Positions 17,829-26,363 of a DNA stretch of 64,000 nt are shown here, one piece after another. Under the pieces are notes generated by a model. That model did no database searches and was not told the DNA's origin. It was given only the letters and a program-made list of their open reading frames with translations. The first letter of the stretch is position 1, and each line of letters opens with the position of its first letter. The stretch is taken from contig DATNID010000045.1 in NCBI GenBank assembly GCA_035604615.1, positions 1 through 64,000 of the forward strand. The letters run 5' to 3'. A program made the translations under genes and the position numbers. Origin of the DNA: DATJLY01 sp035604615 (lineage in GTDB: Bacteria > Pseudomonadota > Alphaproteobacteria > ATCC43930 > CGMCC-115725).

Positions 17829-18776
17829 TTGCGAGCGCTCGTCACGGGAGTTACCGGTTTCGCCGGCGGCCACATGGCGCTCCGCCTCGCGTCGCTCGGC
17901 TGGGAGGTGACCGGGTTCCATCGTGGCAAGCGCGCGGTCGACGCGTCGGTCGGGGCCGCGCCAATTCGCATCGCCACGGGCGGCTTCGACGATCGCGATC
18001 GGCTCGCCGCGCTGCTCGCGGATACGAATCCCGATTACATTTTTCATTTGGCGGGACAAACGTCGCATTGCGCGTCCGTCGAGGAGTTCGAAGCCTCGCT
18101 CCAAAGCAACGTCGTGGATACGTGCCATCTGCTCGACGCGGTCCGTTCGCAAGCGCCCGGCGCGATTGTCGTCGTCCCCGGGTCGAGCGCCCAGTTCGGC
18201 GAGGCGCCGCCGGACCGGCGGCTCCTCACCGAGGACTCCCCCTACAAGCCGCGTACCTTGCACGGCGTCTCCAAGACCGCCGAGGCGGGCGCGGCGGACT
18301 ATTATCATCGCGTCCACGGGCTGCGGATCGTTCGCACGCACACCTTCAACTGCATGGGGCCGGGACAGCGCGACAGCTTCGTTCCAGCAGCCTTCGCGCG
18401 CCAGATCGCGGCGATGGAGAAGGGCCGGATCGCGCCGGTCCTGGCGGTCGGGAATTTGGCGGCGCGACGCGACGTCACGGATATCCGGGACGTCGCCGAC
18501 GCGTATCTGCTCGCCGCCACGCGCGGGCGGCCCGGCGAGGTCTACAATGTGTGCTCCGGTCATTCGCCGTCGATCGGCGAACTGATCGAGCGTCTGCGCG
18601 GGATGTCGCGCGTGAAGTTCGACACGCGGCAGGATGCCGGTCGGCTGCAGCGCGGCGATGTGCCGGCGCAGCGCGGCGACGCAGGCAAGCTGCGCCGCGA
18701 GACCGATTGGCGGCCGCTTTTCGCGCTCGACGACACACTGGCGGACGTGCTTGAGGAGTGGCGCGCCAAGGTTTGA
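17829..18776 (+). CDS. NAD-dependent epimerase/reductase (GDP-6-deoxy-mannose reductase-like SDR)
   Basis: The 315-residue extended SDR has the nucleotide-binding T-G-V-T-G-F-A-G-G-H at the N-terminus, H-L-A-G-Q-T-S near 73-79, and R-T-H-T-F-N-C-M-G-P-G-Q, which resembles the N-x-x-G-P-G-Q of GDP-4-keto-6-deoxy-mannose reductases. At the catalytic Y-x3-K position it has H-G-V-S-K, with His145 (CAC, 18261-18263) in place of Tyr and Lys149 retained. That is odd and may reduce or change activity. I chose the TTG at 17829 because AAGGA precedes it and homology begins there; the frame is open for 54 bases further upstream. It is followed by a second SDR and the pyrophosphorylase. Confidence 0.82.
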   Translation: MRALVTGVTGFAGGHMALRLASLGWEVTGFHRGKRAVDASVGAAPIRIATGGFDDRDRLAALLADTNPDYIFHLAGQTSHCASVEEFEASLQSNVVDTCHLLDAVRSQAPGAIVVVPGSSAQFGEAPPDRRLLTEDSPYKPRTLHGVSKTAEAGAADYYHRVHGLRIVRTHTFNCMGPGQRDSFVPAAFARQIAAMEKGRIAPVLAVGNLAARRDVTDIRDVADAYLLAATRGRPGEVYNVCSGHSPSIGELIERLRGMSRVKFDTRQDAGRLQRGDVPAQRGDAGKLRRETDWRPLFALDDTLADVLEEWRAKV

Positions 18777-18800
18777 TACGGCGTTTCAAGAGGGCTGCTC

Positions 18801-19790
18801 ATGGATTGGGCCGGAAGGCGCGTCCTGGTGACCGGGGCGGGCGGGTTCATCGGAAGCCATCTCGTCGAAGCGCTCGCCGCGCTCGGCGCGCGGGTTGCCG
18901 CGCTCGTGCGGTACAATTCGCGCGGCGACGGTGGCAGCCTCGCCCAGCTTTCGCCCGCGACTCTCGCCAGTGTCACCGTCGTGGCGGCCGATCTCAAGGA
19001 TCCGGCGGCGATGCTGCAGGTGGTGGACGGCGTCGAGATCGTGTTCCATCTCGCGGCGCTCATCGGCATCCCCTACAGCTACGTTCATCCCCTCGACTAT
19101 GTCCAGACGAACGTGGTCGGCACAGCCCATCTTCTGGAGGCGTGCCGGCGCGCGCGGGTCGCGAAGATCGTGCAGTTCTCCACCAGCGAGGTTTACGGCA
19201 CCGCGCGGCATATCCCGATCGACGAAGATCATCCGCTCCAGGGCCAGTCGCCCTATGCCGCGAGCAAGATCGGCGCCGACCAGCTCGCGCTCAGCTACCA
19301 TCGCTCCTTCGGCCTGCCCGTCGCTGTCGCGCGGCCGTTCAACACCTACGGGCCGCGGCAGCCGGCACGCGCCGTGATCCCGACCATCATCGGCCAGGCG
19401 TTGGCGGGCGATGTCGTGCGCCTCGGCTCGGTGACGCCGCTGCGCGACTTGACGTTCGTCGCGGATACCGTCGCCGGCGCGGTCCGCATCGCCGAGATCG
19501 AGGCGTCGGTTGGCGACGTGATCAATCTAGGCTCGTCGCACGAGATTTCCATCGCCGATCTCGCCGCCAAGATCTTCGCGCTGCTCGGCCGCCCCTGCCG
19601 CATCGAAACCGATCCGCTGCGCGTCAGGCCCGAGAAGAGTGAGGTCGAACGGCTCCTCGCCGATTGCGGCAAGGCGGCGCGCGTGCTCGGCTGGCATCCG
19701 GCCGTGTCGCTCGACGAGGGGCTGCGGCGGACGATCGAATGGGCGCGCGCCAACATGGACCGCCTGAACACCGACCGCTATCATATATGA
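18801..19790 (+). CDS. NAD-dependent sugar-nucleotide epimerase/dehydratase (LegB-like SDR)
   Basis: The 329-residue extended SDR begins M-D-W-A-G-R-R-V-L-V-T-G-A-G-G-F-I-G-S-H. It has V-R-Y-N-S-R-G near 40, H-L-A-A-L-I-G-I-P-Y-S-Y, F-S-T-S-E-V-Y-G, and an intact catalytic Y-A-A-S-K. The start and the Y-N-S-R-G segment are typical of the LegB-type NDP-HexNAc 4,6-dehydratases and related epimerases. No other legionaminic-acid genes are visible nearby, so I call only the family. It sits 24 bases after the preceding SDR gene and runs into the pyrophosphorylase gene 16 bases later. It probably supplies a modified nucleotide sugar for the capsule repeat. Confidence 0.85.
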   Translation: MDWAGRRVLVTGAGGFIGSHLVEALAALGARVAALVRYNSRGDGGSLAQLSPATLASVTVVAADLKDPAAMLQVVDGVEIVFHLAALIGIPYSYVHPLDYVQTNVVGTAHLLEACRRARVAKIVQFSTSEVYGTARHIPIDEDHPLQGQSPYAASKIGADQLALSYHRSFGLPVAVARPFNTYGPRQPARAVIPTIIGQALAGDVVRLGSVTPLRDLTFVADTVAGAVRIAEIEASVGDVINLGSSHEISIADLAAKIFALLGRPCRIETDPLRVRPEKSEVERLLADCGKAARVLGWHPAVSLDEGLRRTIEWARANMDRLNTDRYHI

Positions 19791-19795
19791 AGCGC

Positions 19796-19806
19796 GGGAG
19801 GGTGAG
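19796..19806 (+). promoter_or_regulatory. Shine-Dalgarno sequence before an apparent ATC start
   Basis: GGGAGGGTGAG directly precedes ATC-AAG-GCA-GTC at 19807. The core GGAGG (19797-19801) sits 5 bases before the ATC, ideal spacing for initiation there. Confidence 0.6.
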
Positions 19807-20532
19807 ATCAAGGCAGTCATTTTCGCCGGCGGCAAAGGCACGCGGCTTGCGCCCTACACGACGGTGTTGCCGAAGCCGCTGGTGCCGATCGACGGCATGC
19901 CCATCCTCGAGATCGTCTTGAGGCAGCTCGAGCGGCACGGCTTCGACGACATCACGCTCGCTGTCGGCTATCTGGCGCCGCTCATTCGCGCCTATCTCGA
20001 CCAGAACCCGCTGTCGCGGCGGCTGAAGCTCACCTATCACCACGAGCAGGAAGCGCTCGGCACCGCCGGCGCCCTGGCGAGCGTCGCCGGGCTCGACGAG
20101 ACGTTCCTCGTCATGAATGGTGACATCCTCACCACGCTCGACTATGCCGAGGTCGTGCGGTTTCATCGCGACCACGGCGCCAGCCTGACGGTGGCGGCGA
20201 CGAAAAAGCGCGTACAGATCGAGCTCGGCGTTCTGGAACTGGGCAGCGGCGACCGCATCATCGGCTACGACGAGAAGCCGGTGAAGGAGTTCCCGGCCAG
20301 CATGGGCGTTTACGTCTACGAGCCGCGGGCGTTGCGCTACATCGAGCCGGGCAAGCATCTCGATTTTCCCACCCTCGTTCTTCGCATGATCGCGCAGAAC
20401 GAACGCGTGTGCGCGTTCGCGTCCGATGCCTATTGGCTCGACATGGGCAATCGCGACGACTACGAGCGAGCGGTGCTGGAGTTCGAGCGCCGCAAGTCCG
20501 CGTTTCTCCCCGACGATCCGGCGACGCCGTAG
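19807..20532 (+). CDS. NDP-sugar pyrophosphorylase (nucleotidyltransferase) with apparent ATC start
   Basis: The 241-residue product matches glucose-1-phosphate/mannose-1-phosphate nucleotidyltransferases. It reads [I]-K-A-V-I-F-A-G-G-K-G-T-R-L-A-P-Y at the start, then P-K-P-L-V-P-I, V-M-N-G-D-I-L at the metal site, and G-Y-D-E-K-P. These enzymes make NDP-sugars from sugar-1-phosphates. The G-G-K-G-T-R-L nucleotide-binding loop lies upstream of the first in-frame ATG/GTG/TTG (GTG 19864). The frame is closed by TGA at 19765, and no canonical start lies between. The only well-placed start is ATC 19807 behind GGGAGG. Either this is a rare ATC initiation or the base at 19809 is a mutation or sequencing error for ATG. 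Confidence 0.85.
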   Translation: MKAVIFAGGKGTRLAPYTTVLPKPLVPIDGMPILEIVLRQLERHGFDDITLAVGYLAPLIRAYLDQNPLSRRLKLTYHHEQEALGTAGALASVAGLDETFLVMNGDILTTLDYAEVVRFHRDHGASLTVAATKKRVQIELGVLELGSGDRIIGYDEKPVKEFPASMGVYVYEPRALRYIEPGKHLDFPTLVLRMIAQNERVCAFASDAYWLDMGNRDDYERAVLEFERRKSAFLPDDPATP

Positions 20533-20538
20533 GTCCCG

Positions 20539-21501
20539 TCAGGGCGAAGCGGCGCCGGCGTTTCCCGCCATCGCGGCGGCCTCGCTGACGAAGCGAGTCT
20601 CGAAGCGCCGGCAGAACGCCAGGATGCGGCGCAGCGCCGCCAACCCGTCGAGCGCGCTCATGCACAGCGGATGAAGCAGCAGCGTGGCGAAGCCGTCGGT
20701 CGCGACCCGCTCCTCGATCTGCGCCAGGAGGCGCATCTCCCACTCGCGCGGCGGCAGCACCTCGATCCTTGCGCTCGCATAGAGCAGCTCGCCCGAATGC
20801 GCCATCACCCGGACATCGAACAGATGCCGGAAAGCACGCCGTGTCGAGATCGCCAGCCGCTGGTTGCGGCTCAAGGACGGGTGATCGCACAAATCGCGGA
20901 TCGCCTGGAAATACGGCATGCCTTCGTGGAACGACGATTCCGTGATGCTGCCGTGAACCACGCTGTCATGGTCCGGCAGGATGTTGATCGGGACCGACGC
21001 CAGGCCCGGCATGATTTCGCCAATCGAGGCGCGCGCCTCGCGATCGGTGATGACGTGGTCGGACACCACGCGGACGCCCGCCGCGCTCAGCAGCGGGTAG
21101 GTGTTCTCGTCGGCGTAGAACGCATGCCCGCGCCACACTTTGGGGACGAATCCCAAATGGCGGCGAAACGCGCGCACCGTCTTGTCGAGCTCGTGCTTCT
21201 GATAGGGTCGGGGGCCGTAGCGGCTGCCGAACAGGCACCACAGCGCGGTACGCATGTTGCGGTTCTTGAACGAATCCCACCCATGCCCGCCGAGTTCGAC
21301 ATTGCCCAGAGCGGCGATCGCCCGGTACTTCGCCGGCTCCTCGATAATCGCCCGACCGGTGGCGAAGTAGGTGAGTTTGAGCCCCGCATCGGCGGCCAGT
21401 CTCGCGACCTCGGTGGCCGCAGCGGGCTCATCGACCCGGCCGTGCGCCTGGTCGAGCCGCCAGCCGAGGAAGTTGTGAACGTCGCCGGTGAGGAAGATCA
21501 A
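20539..21501 (-). CDS. Polysaccharide deacetylase-like protein
   Basis: The 320-residue protein resembles NodB-type polysaccharide deacetylases. It has an early acidic metal motif (F-L-T-G-D-V-H), L-T-Y-F-A-T-G-R, G-G-H-G-W-D-S-F at about 72-79, and F-V-P-K-V-W-R-G-H near 120. Late in the chain comes L-L-L-H-P-L. The usual H-x3-H metal site is only partly matched (H-G-W-D), so deacetylase activity is uncertain. It has no signal peptide, which points to a cytoplasmic role on lipid-linked or nucleotide-linked sugar. It is followed on the same strand after 7 bases by... upstream lies a methyltransferase gene reading the same way, whose start is further left to right at 22234; the two form a small minus-strand unit. 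Confidence 0.7.
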   Translation of the reverse strand: MIFLTGDVHNFLGWRLDQAHGRVDEPAAATEVARLAADAGLKLTYFATGRAIIEEPAKYRAIAALGNVELGGHGWDSFKNRNMRTALWCLFGSRYGPRPYQKHELDKTVRAFRRHLGFVPKVWRGHAFYADENTYPLLSAAGVRVVSDHVITDREARASIGEIMPGLASVPINILPDHDSVVHGSITESSFHEGMPYFQAIRDLCDHPSLSRNQRLAISTRRAFRHLFDVRVMAHSGELLYASARIEVLPPREWEMRLLAQIEERVATDGFATLLLHPLCMSALDGLAALRRILAFCRRFETRFVSEAAAMAGNAGAASP

Positions 21502-21508
21502 GGAGACG

Positions 21509-22234
21509 TCACCGCGCCGCCTTCCATGCGAACACGATCCAGTCGTGGTGCTCCTTGGGACGCGTCCGCGCGTAGAATTCCGTGTATTCGGGAATGTGCA
21601 GCGCGGTCAGGCCGTGCGCGTCGGCCATCTGGATGACGGTTGGAAGCGTGAACCAGGTGACGCCCGGATATTGCCACTCCTGATGCAGGGAGTCCTTCTT
21701 GTCCGGAGTGCCGGCGCTGCCATAGGCATTGCCCTCCGCCAGACGAAGCGACGCGAGAACGCGCCCGCCCGGCGCCAGCACCTTGGCGGCGTTCTTCAGG
21801 AACAAGTCCAATTGCCAGTGCGCGGCGTGCGACAGGACCGAATGGGCGAAGACGAAGTCGAATTTGCGCCCCAGGCCGCTCGCGTCGAAATCGTCAACGC
21901 TCAGAAATGTCGCCCGCTTGTCGTTGACGAGCTGGCGGACGCTGGCGTCCTTCATCGCCCGCTCGCGCAGCCAGTCGTTGGGATCGACGCCGACGAAATT
22001 GCCCGCGTCGAGAAATCCGAGCAGCGGAATTCCGACATGGAGGCAGCCGCAGCCGATCTCCAGGACCGTCGAGCGCGGCGTGCAGCCCTGCCGCTTCAGC
22101 AGCTCGAATTGCAGCTCGCCGCTCACCGCATCGGTGCCAACATAGCCGCTCAGATCGTCGAAGCGGCCCGGCAAAAGCTGCTTGATGCGCTCCTTGATCG
22201 CGGTCGGTACCAGCTTCCTGAGCGGATCCATCAT
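21509..22234 (-). CDS. Class I SAM-dependent methyltransferase
   Basis: The 241-residue protein has the Rossmann methyltransferase motif V-L-E-I-G-C-G-C-L-H-V-G near residue 60. F-V-G-V-D-P-N-D follows as motif II, then F-D-F-V-F-A-H-S-V-L-S-H and L-A-P-G-G-R-V-L-A-S. The substrate is unknown, but position within the capsule cluster suggests a sugar O-methyl donor reaction. The frame is open to 22459, but the extra 75 residues are Arg/Ala-rich and unlike protein. I chose the ATG at 22234 (a second lies at 22231) behind GTGGGGA. It is transcribed just ahead of the deacetylase-like gene, with 7 bases between, and diverges from the next methyltransferase. Confidence 0.82.
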   Translation of the reverse strand: MMDPLRKLVPTAIKERIKQLLPGRFDDLSGYVGTDAVSGELQFELLKRQGCTPRSTVLEIGCGCLHVGIPLLGFLDAGNFVGVDPNDWLRERAMKDASVRQLVNDKRATFLSVDDFDASGLGRKFDFVFAHSVLSHAAHWQLDLFLKNAAKVLAPGGRVLASLRLAEGNAYGSAGTPDKKDSLHQEWQYPGVTWFTLPTVIQMADAHGLTALHIPEYTEFYARTRPKEHHDWIVFAWKAAR

Positions 22235-22364
22235 CGCGTCCCCACCGTCATCGAAGGCGCTTTTCCGATCTCCGTGAGCGCGTCCCCGCAGGCTTTTAGC
22301 GCGCAATCGCCGCCGGCGCACCCCGTTCGTCGCCGGCGAGACCGGGATTGCGGCAATCGCGATC

Positions 22365-22392
22365 TTGACCCCGCGCGAGGAGTCTGTAGGTT
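22365..22392 (+). promoter_or_regulatory. Possible promoter in the divergent methyltransferase gap
   Basis: TTGACC (22365-22370) and TAGGTT (22387-22392) are spaced by 16 bases in the 230-base gap between the divergent genes at 22234 and 22465. The rest of the gap shows nothing distinctive. Confidence 0.3.
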
Positions 22393-22464
22393 GCGAACGG
22401 CAGACCGCCGCTGCCGGCCTTGCCACCGACTCCGGCACGCACCGCACGAGCGTGGGCATTCCCG

Positions 22465-23310
22465 ATGGATATGGAAGAACGCCGCGTCATCTTTTCCTGG
22501 AACAAGGAAGAGGCGCTGGAATTATTGGGTTCGTGCGATGACGACGGCGTCTTCCCCATCGTCCAGAAGCATGTTCCCCATGGCGCGCTCGTTCTCGAAT
22601 CCGGATGCGGGTTGGGCCGCTACGTCCGCTATCTCAACGACCGCGGATTCCCGTGCGTCGGCCTCGAATACCGCGGCGAGACGGTGCGCGCCATCAAGGA
22701 CGTGTGGCCCGACCTCGCCGTCGTCCAGGGCGATGTCAGCCTTTCGCCGTTTCCGGACGGAACGTTCGACGCCGTCATTTCGCTCGGCGTCGTCGAGCAT
22801 TTCGTCGATGGGCCGGGTCAGGCGCTGCGGGAAATGCAGCGCGTACTGAAGCCGGGCGGCAAGGCGATCATCACGGTCCCATGCCTCAACACGGTGCGGC
22901 GCGCCAAGCGCCGCGTCGGCTGGAACGAGGTCGCGGATTTACCGCGGGCCCTGGCCGCGCGGCTCCTCAAGGGCAAGCCCAAGCCGCCGACCCGCTTCAA
23001 CCGGCACTACAAATACGCGGTATATCCGACCTATGGACCGTTCTTCGAATACCGCATGACGCGGGAGCAGTTCGCCAGCGAGGTCTCCGGCGCGGGCTTT
23101 CGCATCGAGACGCATGATCCTCACGCTCTGCTCGACGGCGTGTACCACGAGCTCAATCCGTTCGGCCTGCTGATCGGATTCCGGAACTGGAAGTTTCGCC
23201 CCAGCGCCTGCGCCAATTGGCTGCATGCGCGCCTCGCGCGGCGCCCGTTCTTTTCCACCCACATGCAGGTGATCGTGGCGACCAAGGCGGTTGGCGTTGA
23301 GCGGCGATAG
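22465..23310 (+). CDS. Class I SAM-dependent methyltransferase
   Basis: The 281-residue protein has V-L-E-S-G-C-G-L-G-R-Y-V near residue 45, a form of motif I in which Asp/Gly is replaced by Ser-Gly. V-G-L-E-Y, D-A-V-I-S-L-G-V-V-E-H-F and L-K-P-G-G-K-A-I-I-T-V-P follow, the last typical of the methyltransferase-11 fold. A basic region around K-P-K-P-P-T-R-F-N-R lies near 180. The target is unknown and is probably a sugar or lipid carrier intermediate. ATG 22465 or 22471 is the likely start; neither has a strong ribosome site. Its end overlaps the beginning of the flippase gene. Confidence 0.82.
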   Translation: MDMEERRVIFSWNKEEALELLGSCDDDGVFPIVQKHVPHGALVLESGCGLGRYVRYLNDRGFPCVGLEYRGETVRAIKDVWPDLAVVQGDVSLSPFPDGTFDAVISLGVVEHFVDGPGQALREMQRVLKPGGKAIITVPCLNTVRRAKRRVGWNEVADLPRALAARLLKGKPKPPTRFNRHYKYAVYPTYGPFFEYRMTREQFASEVSGAGFRIETHDPHALLDGVYHELNPFGLLIGFRNWKFRPSACANWLHARLARRPFFSTHMQVIVATKAVGVERR

Positions 23311-24682
23311 CATCGTGCCATCCGGAGGCCAGCCCTCCCGCAGGAAGATGATGCTCGACCTAATGTGGGCCGGGCTCGGGCGGTCGGGCCTGGCGCTCGC
23401 CGGCTTCGCCGCCAACCTCCTGCTGACGCGGCTTATGCCGCCGCGCGAGGTTGGGCTTTATTTCGTCGTGGTGAGCCTGGTGCTGATCGCCCGCCCCTTC
23501 GCGAGCCTCAGCCTGCGGCAACCGACCATCGCCGCGATTGCCGCCGCCAACGCGCTCGGCGACCGTGCGCGGGCCGCCGCCGTTGCGCGCGCGGCGCTCA
23601 GGATGGCGACGTGGAGCGGGCTCGGCGTCGCGGCTCTTTGCCTCGCGATGTGGGCGCTGTTGAACGGTCTCGGCCTCAACGGCGGGCTCGACGGCGCGGA
23701 TTCGGGCCTTCTCATCGCGCTGTGGATCGCCGTGGCCGGCATCCAGAACCAGTTGATCGGAACCTTGCAGGGTCTCGAGGATATTCGCCTCGCGGCGCTG
23801 TTCGACTTTGCCCTGGCGAAGATTTTTGCCGTCGTGGCGCTTGGGCTCATATGGGCGTGGCGCGGACAGGCGACGCTCGACCTGGTGCTCGCAGTGACCA
23901 TCGCCAGCGAGCTCGCCAGCACGGCGCTCGCGTGGATGTTCGTCCGGCGCGGGCTGCGCGCCCTAGGGCCTTCCGCGGCGCCGGTGTCGATTGCCGCCTT
24001 GTGGCGCGACGCATGGCCGTTCCTGCTGCTCAATCTGACCGGCATCGCCGCCCAGGCCGACATCGTTGTCCTCGGCCTCTTCCGGCCGGCCGAACAAGTG
24101 GCATTGTACGGAACCGCGTCGCGCGTGTCGGGGTTGGTCAGCCTGCTCGGCACCATCGTGACCATGCCGATCACCCCGGCCACGGCCCGGCTCCACGCGC
24201 AAGGGAGGCGCGGCGAGCTGCAGGAGCTGTTGCAGGGGGCCATCACCGGGCCGACCGTGGTCGCGGCGATCATGGCGGTGTTGTGGATGGTCGCCGGCGG
24301 GTTCGTGCTCGAGACGCTGTTCGGCGTGTCCTATCGCGACGGCGCCTTGGTGCTGGTGATCCTCGGCGTGGGACAGTGGCTCAATCTGAGCTTCGGCCTG
24401 TGCATGGAGACGCTCGCCATGAGCGGCCAGCAGCGCGTGGCGACGACGATCGCCATGATCGCGTGCGTGATCAAGGTCGCCGCGATCCTGGCCGTGGCCT
24501 ATCCGTTCGGCCCGGTCGGCGTGGCGACCGCCTCGGTGGCGGTGAGCACGGGCGCCAAGCTCGCGGCGTGGTGGGTCACGCGAAGGCGCCTCGGGGTCTA
24601 CACCCACGCGAGTCCTGGCATGGTCGGCAAAGCCTGCCGCCAAGCCGTCGCGCTGGCCAATGCCGGGCTCTTGCGCAGATGA
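23297..24682 (+). CDS. Wzx-type polysaccharide flippase (PST/MATE-like)
   Basis: The roughly 461-residue protein is a polytopic membrane protein with about 12 hydrophobic segments. Its N-terminal region reads G-L-A-L-A-G-F-A-A-N-L-L-L-T-R and then P-P-R-E-V-G-L-Y-F, the pattern of oligosaccharide flippases that move undecaprenyl-linked repeat units across the inner membrane. It pairs with the Wzy at 28180 and the Wzz at 30552 for Wzx/Wzy-dependent assembly. The start is ambiguous: TTG 23297 has AAGGCGG before it, while GTG 23315 and ATG 23348 are possible. The stop overlaps the FkbM gene start by ATGA. Confidence 0.87.
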   Translation: MSGDSIVPSGGQPSRRKMMLDLMWAGLGRSGLALAGFAANLLLTRLMPPREVGLYFVVVSLVLIARPFASLSLRQPTIAAIAAANALGDRARAAAVARAALRMATWSGLGVAALCLAMWALLNGLGLNGGLDGADSGLLIALWIAVAGIQNQLIGTLQGLEDIRLAALFDFALAKIFAVVALGLIWAWRGQATLDLVLAVTIASELASTALAWMFVRRGLRALGPSAAPVSIAALWRDAWPFLLLNLTGIAAQADIVVLGLFRPAEQVALYGTASRVSGLVSLLGTIVTMPITPATARLHAQGRRGELQELLQGAITGPTVVAAIMAVLWMVAGGFVLETLFGVSYRDGALVLVILGVGQWLNLSFGLCMETLAMSGQQRVATTIAMIACVIKVAAILAVAYPFGPVGVATASVAVSTGAKLAAWWVTRRRLGVYTHASPGMVGKACRQAVALANAGLLRR

Positions 24683-25578
24683 CGTTCAGGACCTCATCCT
24701 CGACGCCGGGCACCATGAAACCGGCGTTCGATTGGCTCCGTCGCATCGGCCGCTCCCATCCGCATCTTTGGGCACGTACCGCGTCGATGCGGACGACGAC
24801 CAAGCACCTTCTGTGGCGCGCGCGGAACCGGGTGATGGGCGGCAAGCCGGTCGTCATCGAAGCCGGCGGCTTCGCGCCAATTCTGCTCCATCCCGCCGGC
24901 CAGATCGCCGAGGCGTTCTGGGGCGGCGATTTCGAGCCGGTGGAGCGGGACTTCCTGCTGCGCGCGATCCGGCCGGGCATGAACGTGGTCAATATCGGCG
25001 CGAATATCGGCATCTACGCGATCCTCGCGTCCCGTCTCGCCGGCCCGGCCGGCCATGTCTTGGCCTTCGAGCCGAGCAGCCAGAGCTGCGAGCGCTTGCA
25101 CCGCAACCTCGCGCTCAATCATTGCGTCAACGTCACGGTCGAGCAGATCGCGCTCGGCGATTCTTCCGGCACCATCCTGCTGCGCGACGATCCCGGCGGC
25201 GGCAATCGCGACGCGCTCCGGTTCGTCGAACGGGTGGCCGCCGACGGTCCCGCGGCGTCCGCCGGCGAGCGGGTCCGCTGCACGTCGCTCGACGCCTACC
25301 GGGCGGGGAGCCGGGCGCCGATCGATTTCATGCTGGTGGATGTCGAGGGCGCCGAGCTCGACGTGATGCGCGGCGCGCGGGCCGCCATCGATACCTCGCC
25401 CGATCTCGTCATGCTGATGGAATGTACCGACCGGATCGAGGATATGGCGGCGCTGACGCAGGAGATGGGGCTGCACCCGTTCCGCTGGGACATGACGTCG
25501 CAAAGCCTGGTGCCGTGCGCCGTCCATCCCGGAAATCTGGTTTTCCGCCGCGCGCCCGAGGGAGCGCCGCCGACGTGA
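24679..25578 (+). CDS. FkbM family methyltransferase
   Basis: The 299-residue protein contains the FkbM pattern. N-I-G-A-N-I-G-I-Y-A is motif I near residue 110. F-E-P-S-S-Q-S-C-E-R-L follows, then I-D-F-M-L-V-D-V-E-G-A-E-L-D-V, the diagnostic D-x-E-G-x-E block. Family members O-methylate sugars and secondary metabolites using SAM. The ATG overlaps the flippase stop (ATGA), and its own stop overlaps the next start (GTGA), so the four genes from the flippase to the FemAB-like gene are translationally coupled. It probably methylates a capsule sugar. Confidence 0.9.
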   Translation: MTFRTSSSTPGTMKPAFDWLRRIGRSHPHLWARTASMRTTTKHLLWRARNRVMGGKPVVIEAGGFAPILLHPAGQIAEAFWGGDFEPVERDFLLRAIRPGMNVVNIGANIGIYAILASRLAGPAGHVLAFEPSSQSCERLHRNLALNHCVNVTVEQIALGDSSGTILLRDDPGGGNRDALRFVERVAADGPAASAGERVRCTSLDAYRAGSRAPIDFMLVDVEGAELDVMRGARAAIDTSPDLVMLMECTDRIEDMAALTQEMGLHPFRWDMTSQSLVPCAVHPGNLVFRRAPEGAPPT

Positions 25579-26363
25579 GGTTCGGTCATCCCTCCTTCGA
25601 TGGCGTGAACAGCAGCACTTACCGCGATCCTTCGGTCGCCCAGCGCTATGCGGGGATGCAGACCCTCTACGCCGCCGAGGAACGGGCGCTGGAAAAGATC
25701 GCGCCGCTCTGCCGCGGCCGCCCGATCCTCGATCTGGGCGTCGGCGCCGGACGCACCACGCCTTTTCTCCTGGCTCTGAGCGAGGATTACCTCGGCGTCG
25801 ATTATTCGCCCGCGATGGTCGAAGCGTGCCGCTCGCGTTTCCCGGGCGTGAGCTTCGAGGTGGGCGACGCACGACGCCTCGGCGCCCTTGCCGACGCGCA
25901 TTTCGCCCTCGTCGTGTTCTCGTTCAACGGCATCGACTATGTCGAGCATTCCGACCGTCTCAGCATACTGGGCGAGATCTGGCGCGTGCTGGAGGAGGGC
26001 GGTCTCTTCCTGTTTTCCAGCCACAACGTCCGCTACGACCCGCGGCGGCTTCAGCCTGGGCTTCACCGCATGGCCGGCCGCGTGAAGGACCATCTCGTGA
26101 GCCTGCGGCGCTTCGGAACCTTGTGCCCCCACGCCGGCGGCAACGGCGCGGGCGCCTACCGTGCCGAGCGGGAATTCAACGGGCACATCTTGCTCACCTA
26201 CTACATTTCGGCGGAAGCGCAATGCGAGCAGCTTCACCGCGCCGGCTTCGATTGCGATGGCATCTTCAGCCACGATGGCGACGCAATCGCGCCCGCGACG
26301 ATCGAGCGAACGCCCAGCCCGTGGCTCTATTACCTGGCGCGGAAATCTCACCATGCCGTTTAG
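25575..26363 (+). CDS. Class I SAM-dependent methyltransferase
   Basis: The 262-residue protein has I-L-D-L-G-V-G-A-G-R-T-T-P near residue 48, Y-L-G-V-D-Y-S-P-A-M-V, and V-F-S-F-N-G-I-D-Y-V. V-L-E-E-G-G-L-F-L-F-S-S-H-N then follows, as in methyltransferase-25/11 proteins. The GTG start overlaps the FkbM stop by four bases, the only start that fits the spacing. Its product probably acts on the same polysaccharide as its coupled neighbours; the specific acceptor cannot be read from sequence. Confidence 0.87.
   Translation: MRFGHPSFDGVNSSTYRDPSVAQRYAGMQTLYAAEERALEKIAPLCRGRPILDLGVGAGRTTPFLLALSEDYLGVDYSPAMVEACRSRFPGVSFEVGDARRLGALADAHFALVVFSFNGIDYVEHSDRLSILGEIWRVLEEGGLFLFSSHNVRYDPRRLQPGLHRMAGRVKDHLVSLRRFGTLCPHAGGNGAGAYRAEREFNGHILLTYYISAEAQCEQLHRAGFDCDGIFSHDGDAIAPATIERTPSPWLYYLARKSHHAV

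Noticed and set aside
22235..22459. Upstream extension of the minus-strand methyltransferase
   Set aside because: The 75 extra residues are Arg/Ala-rich with no fold signature. The ATG pair at 22234/22231 has a ribosome site.
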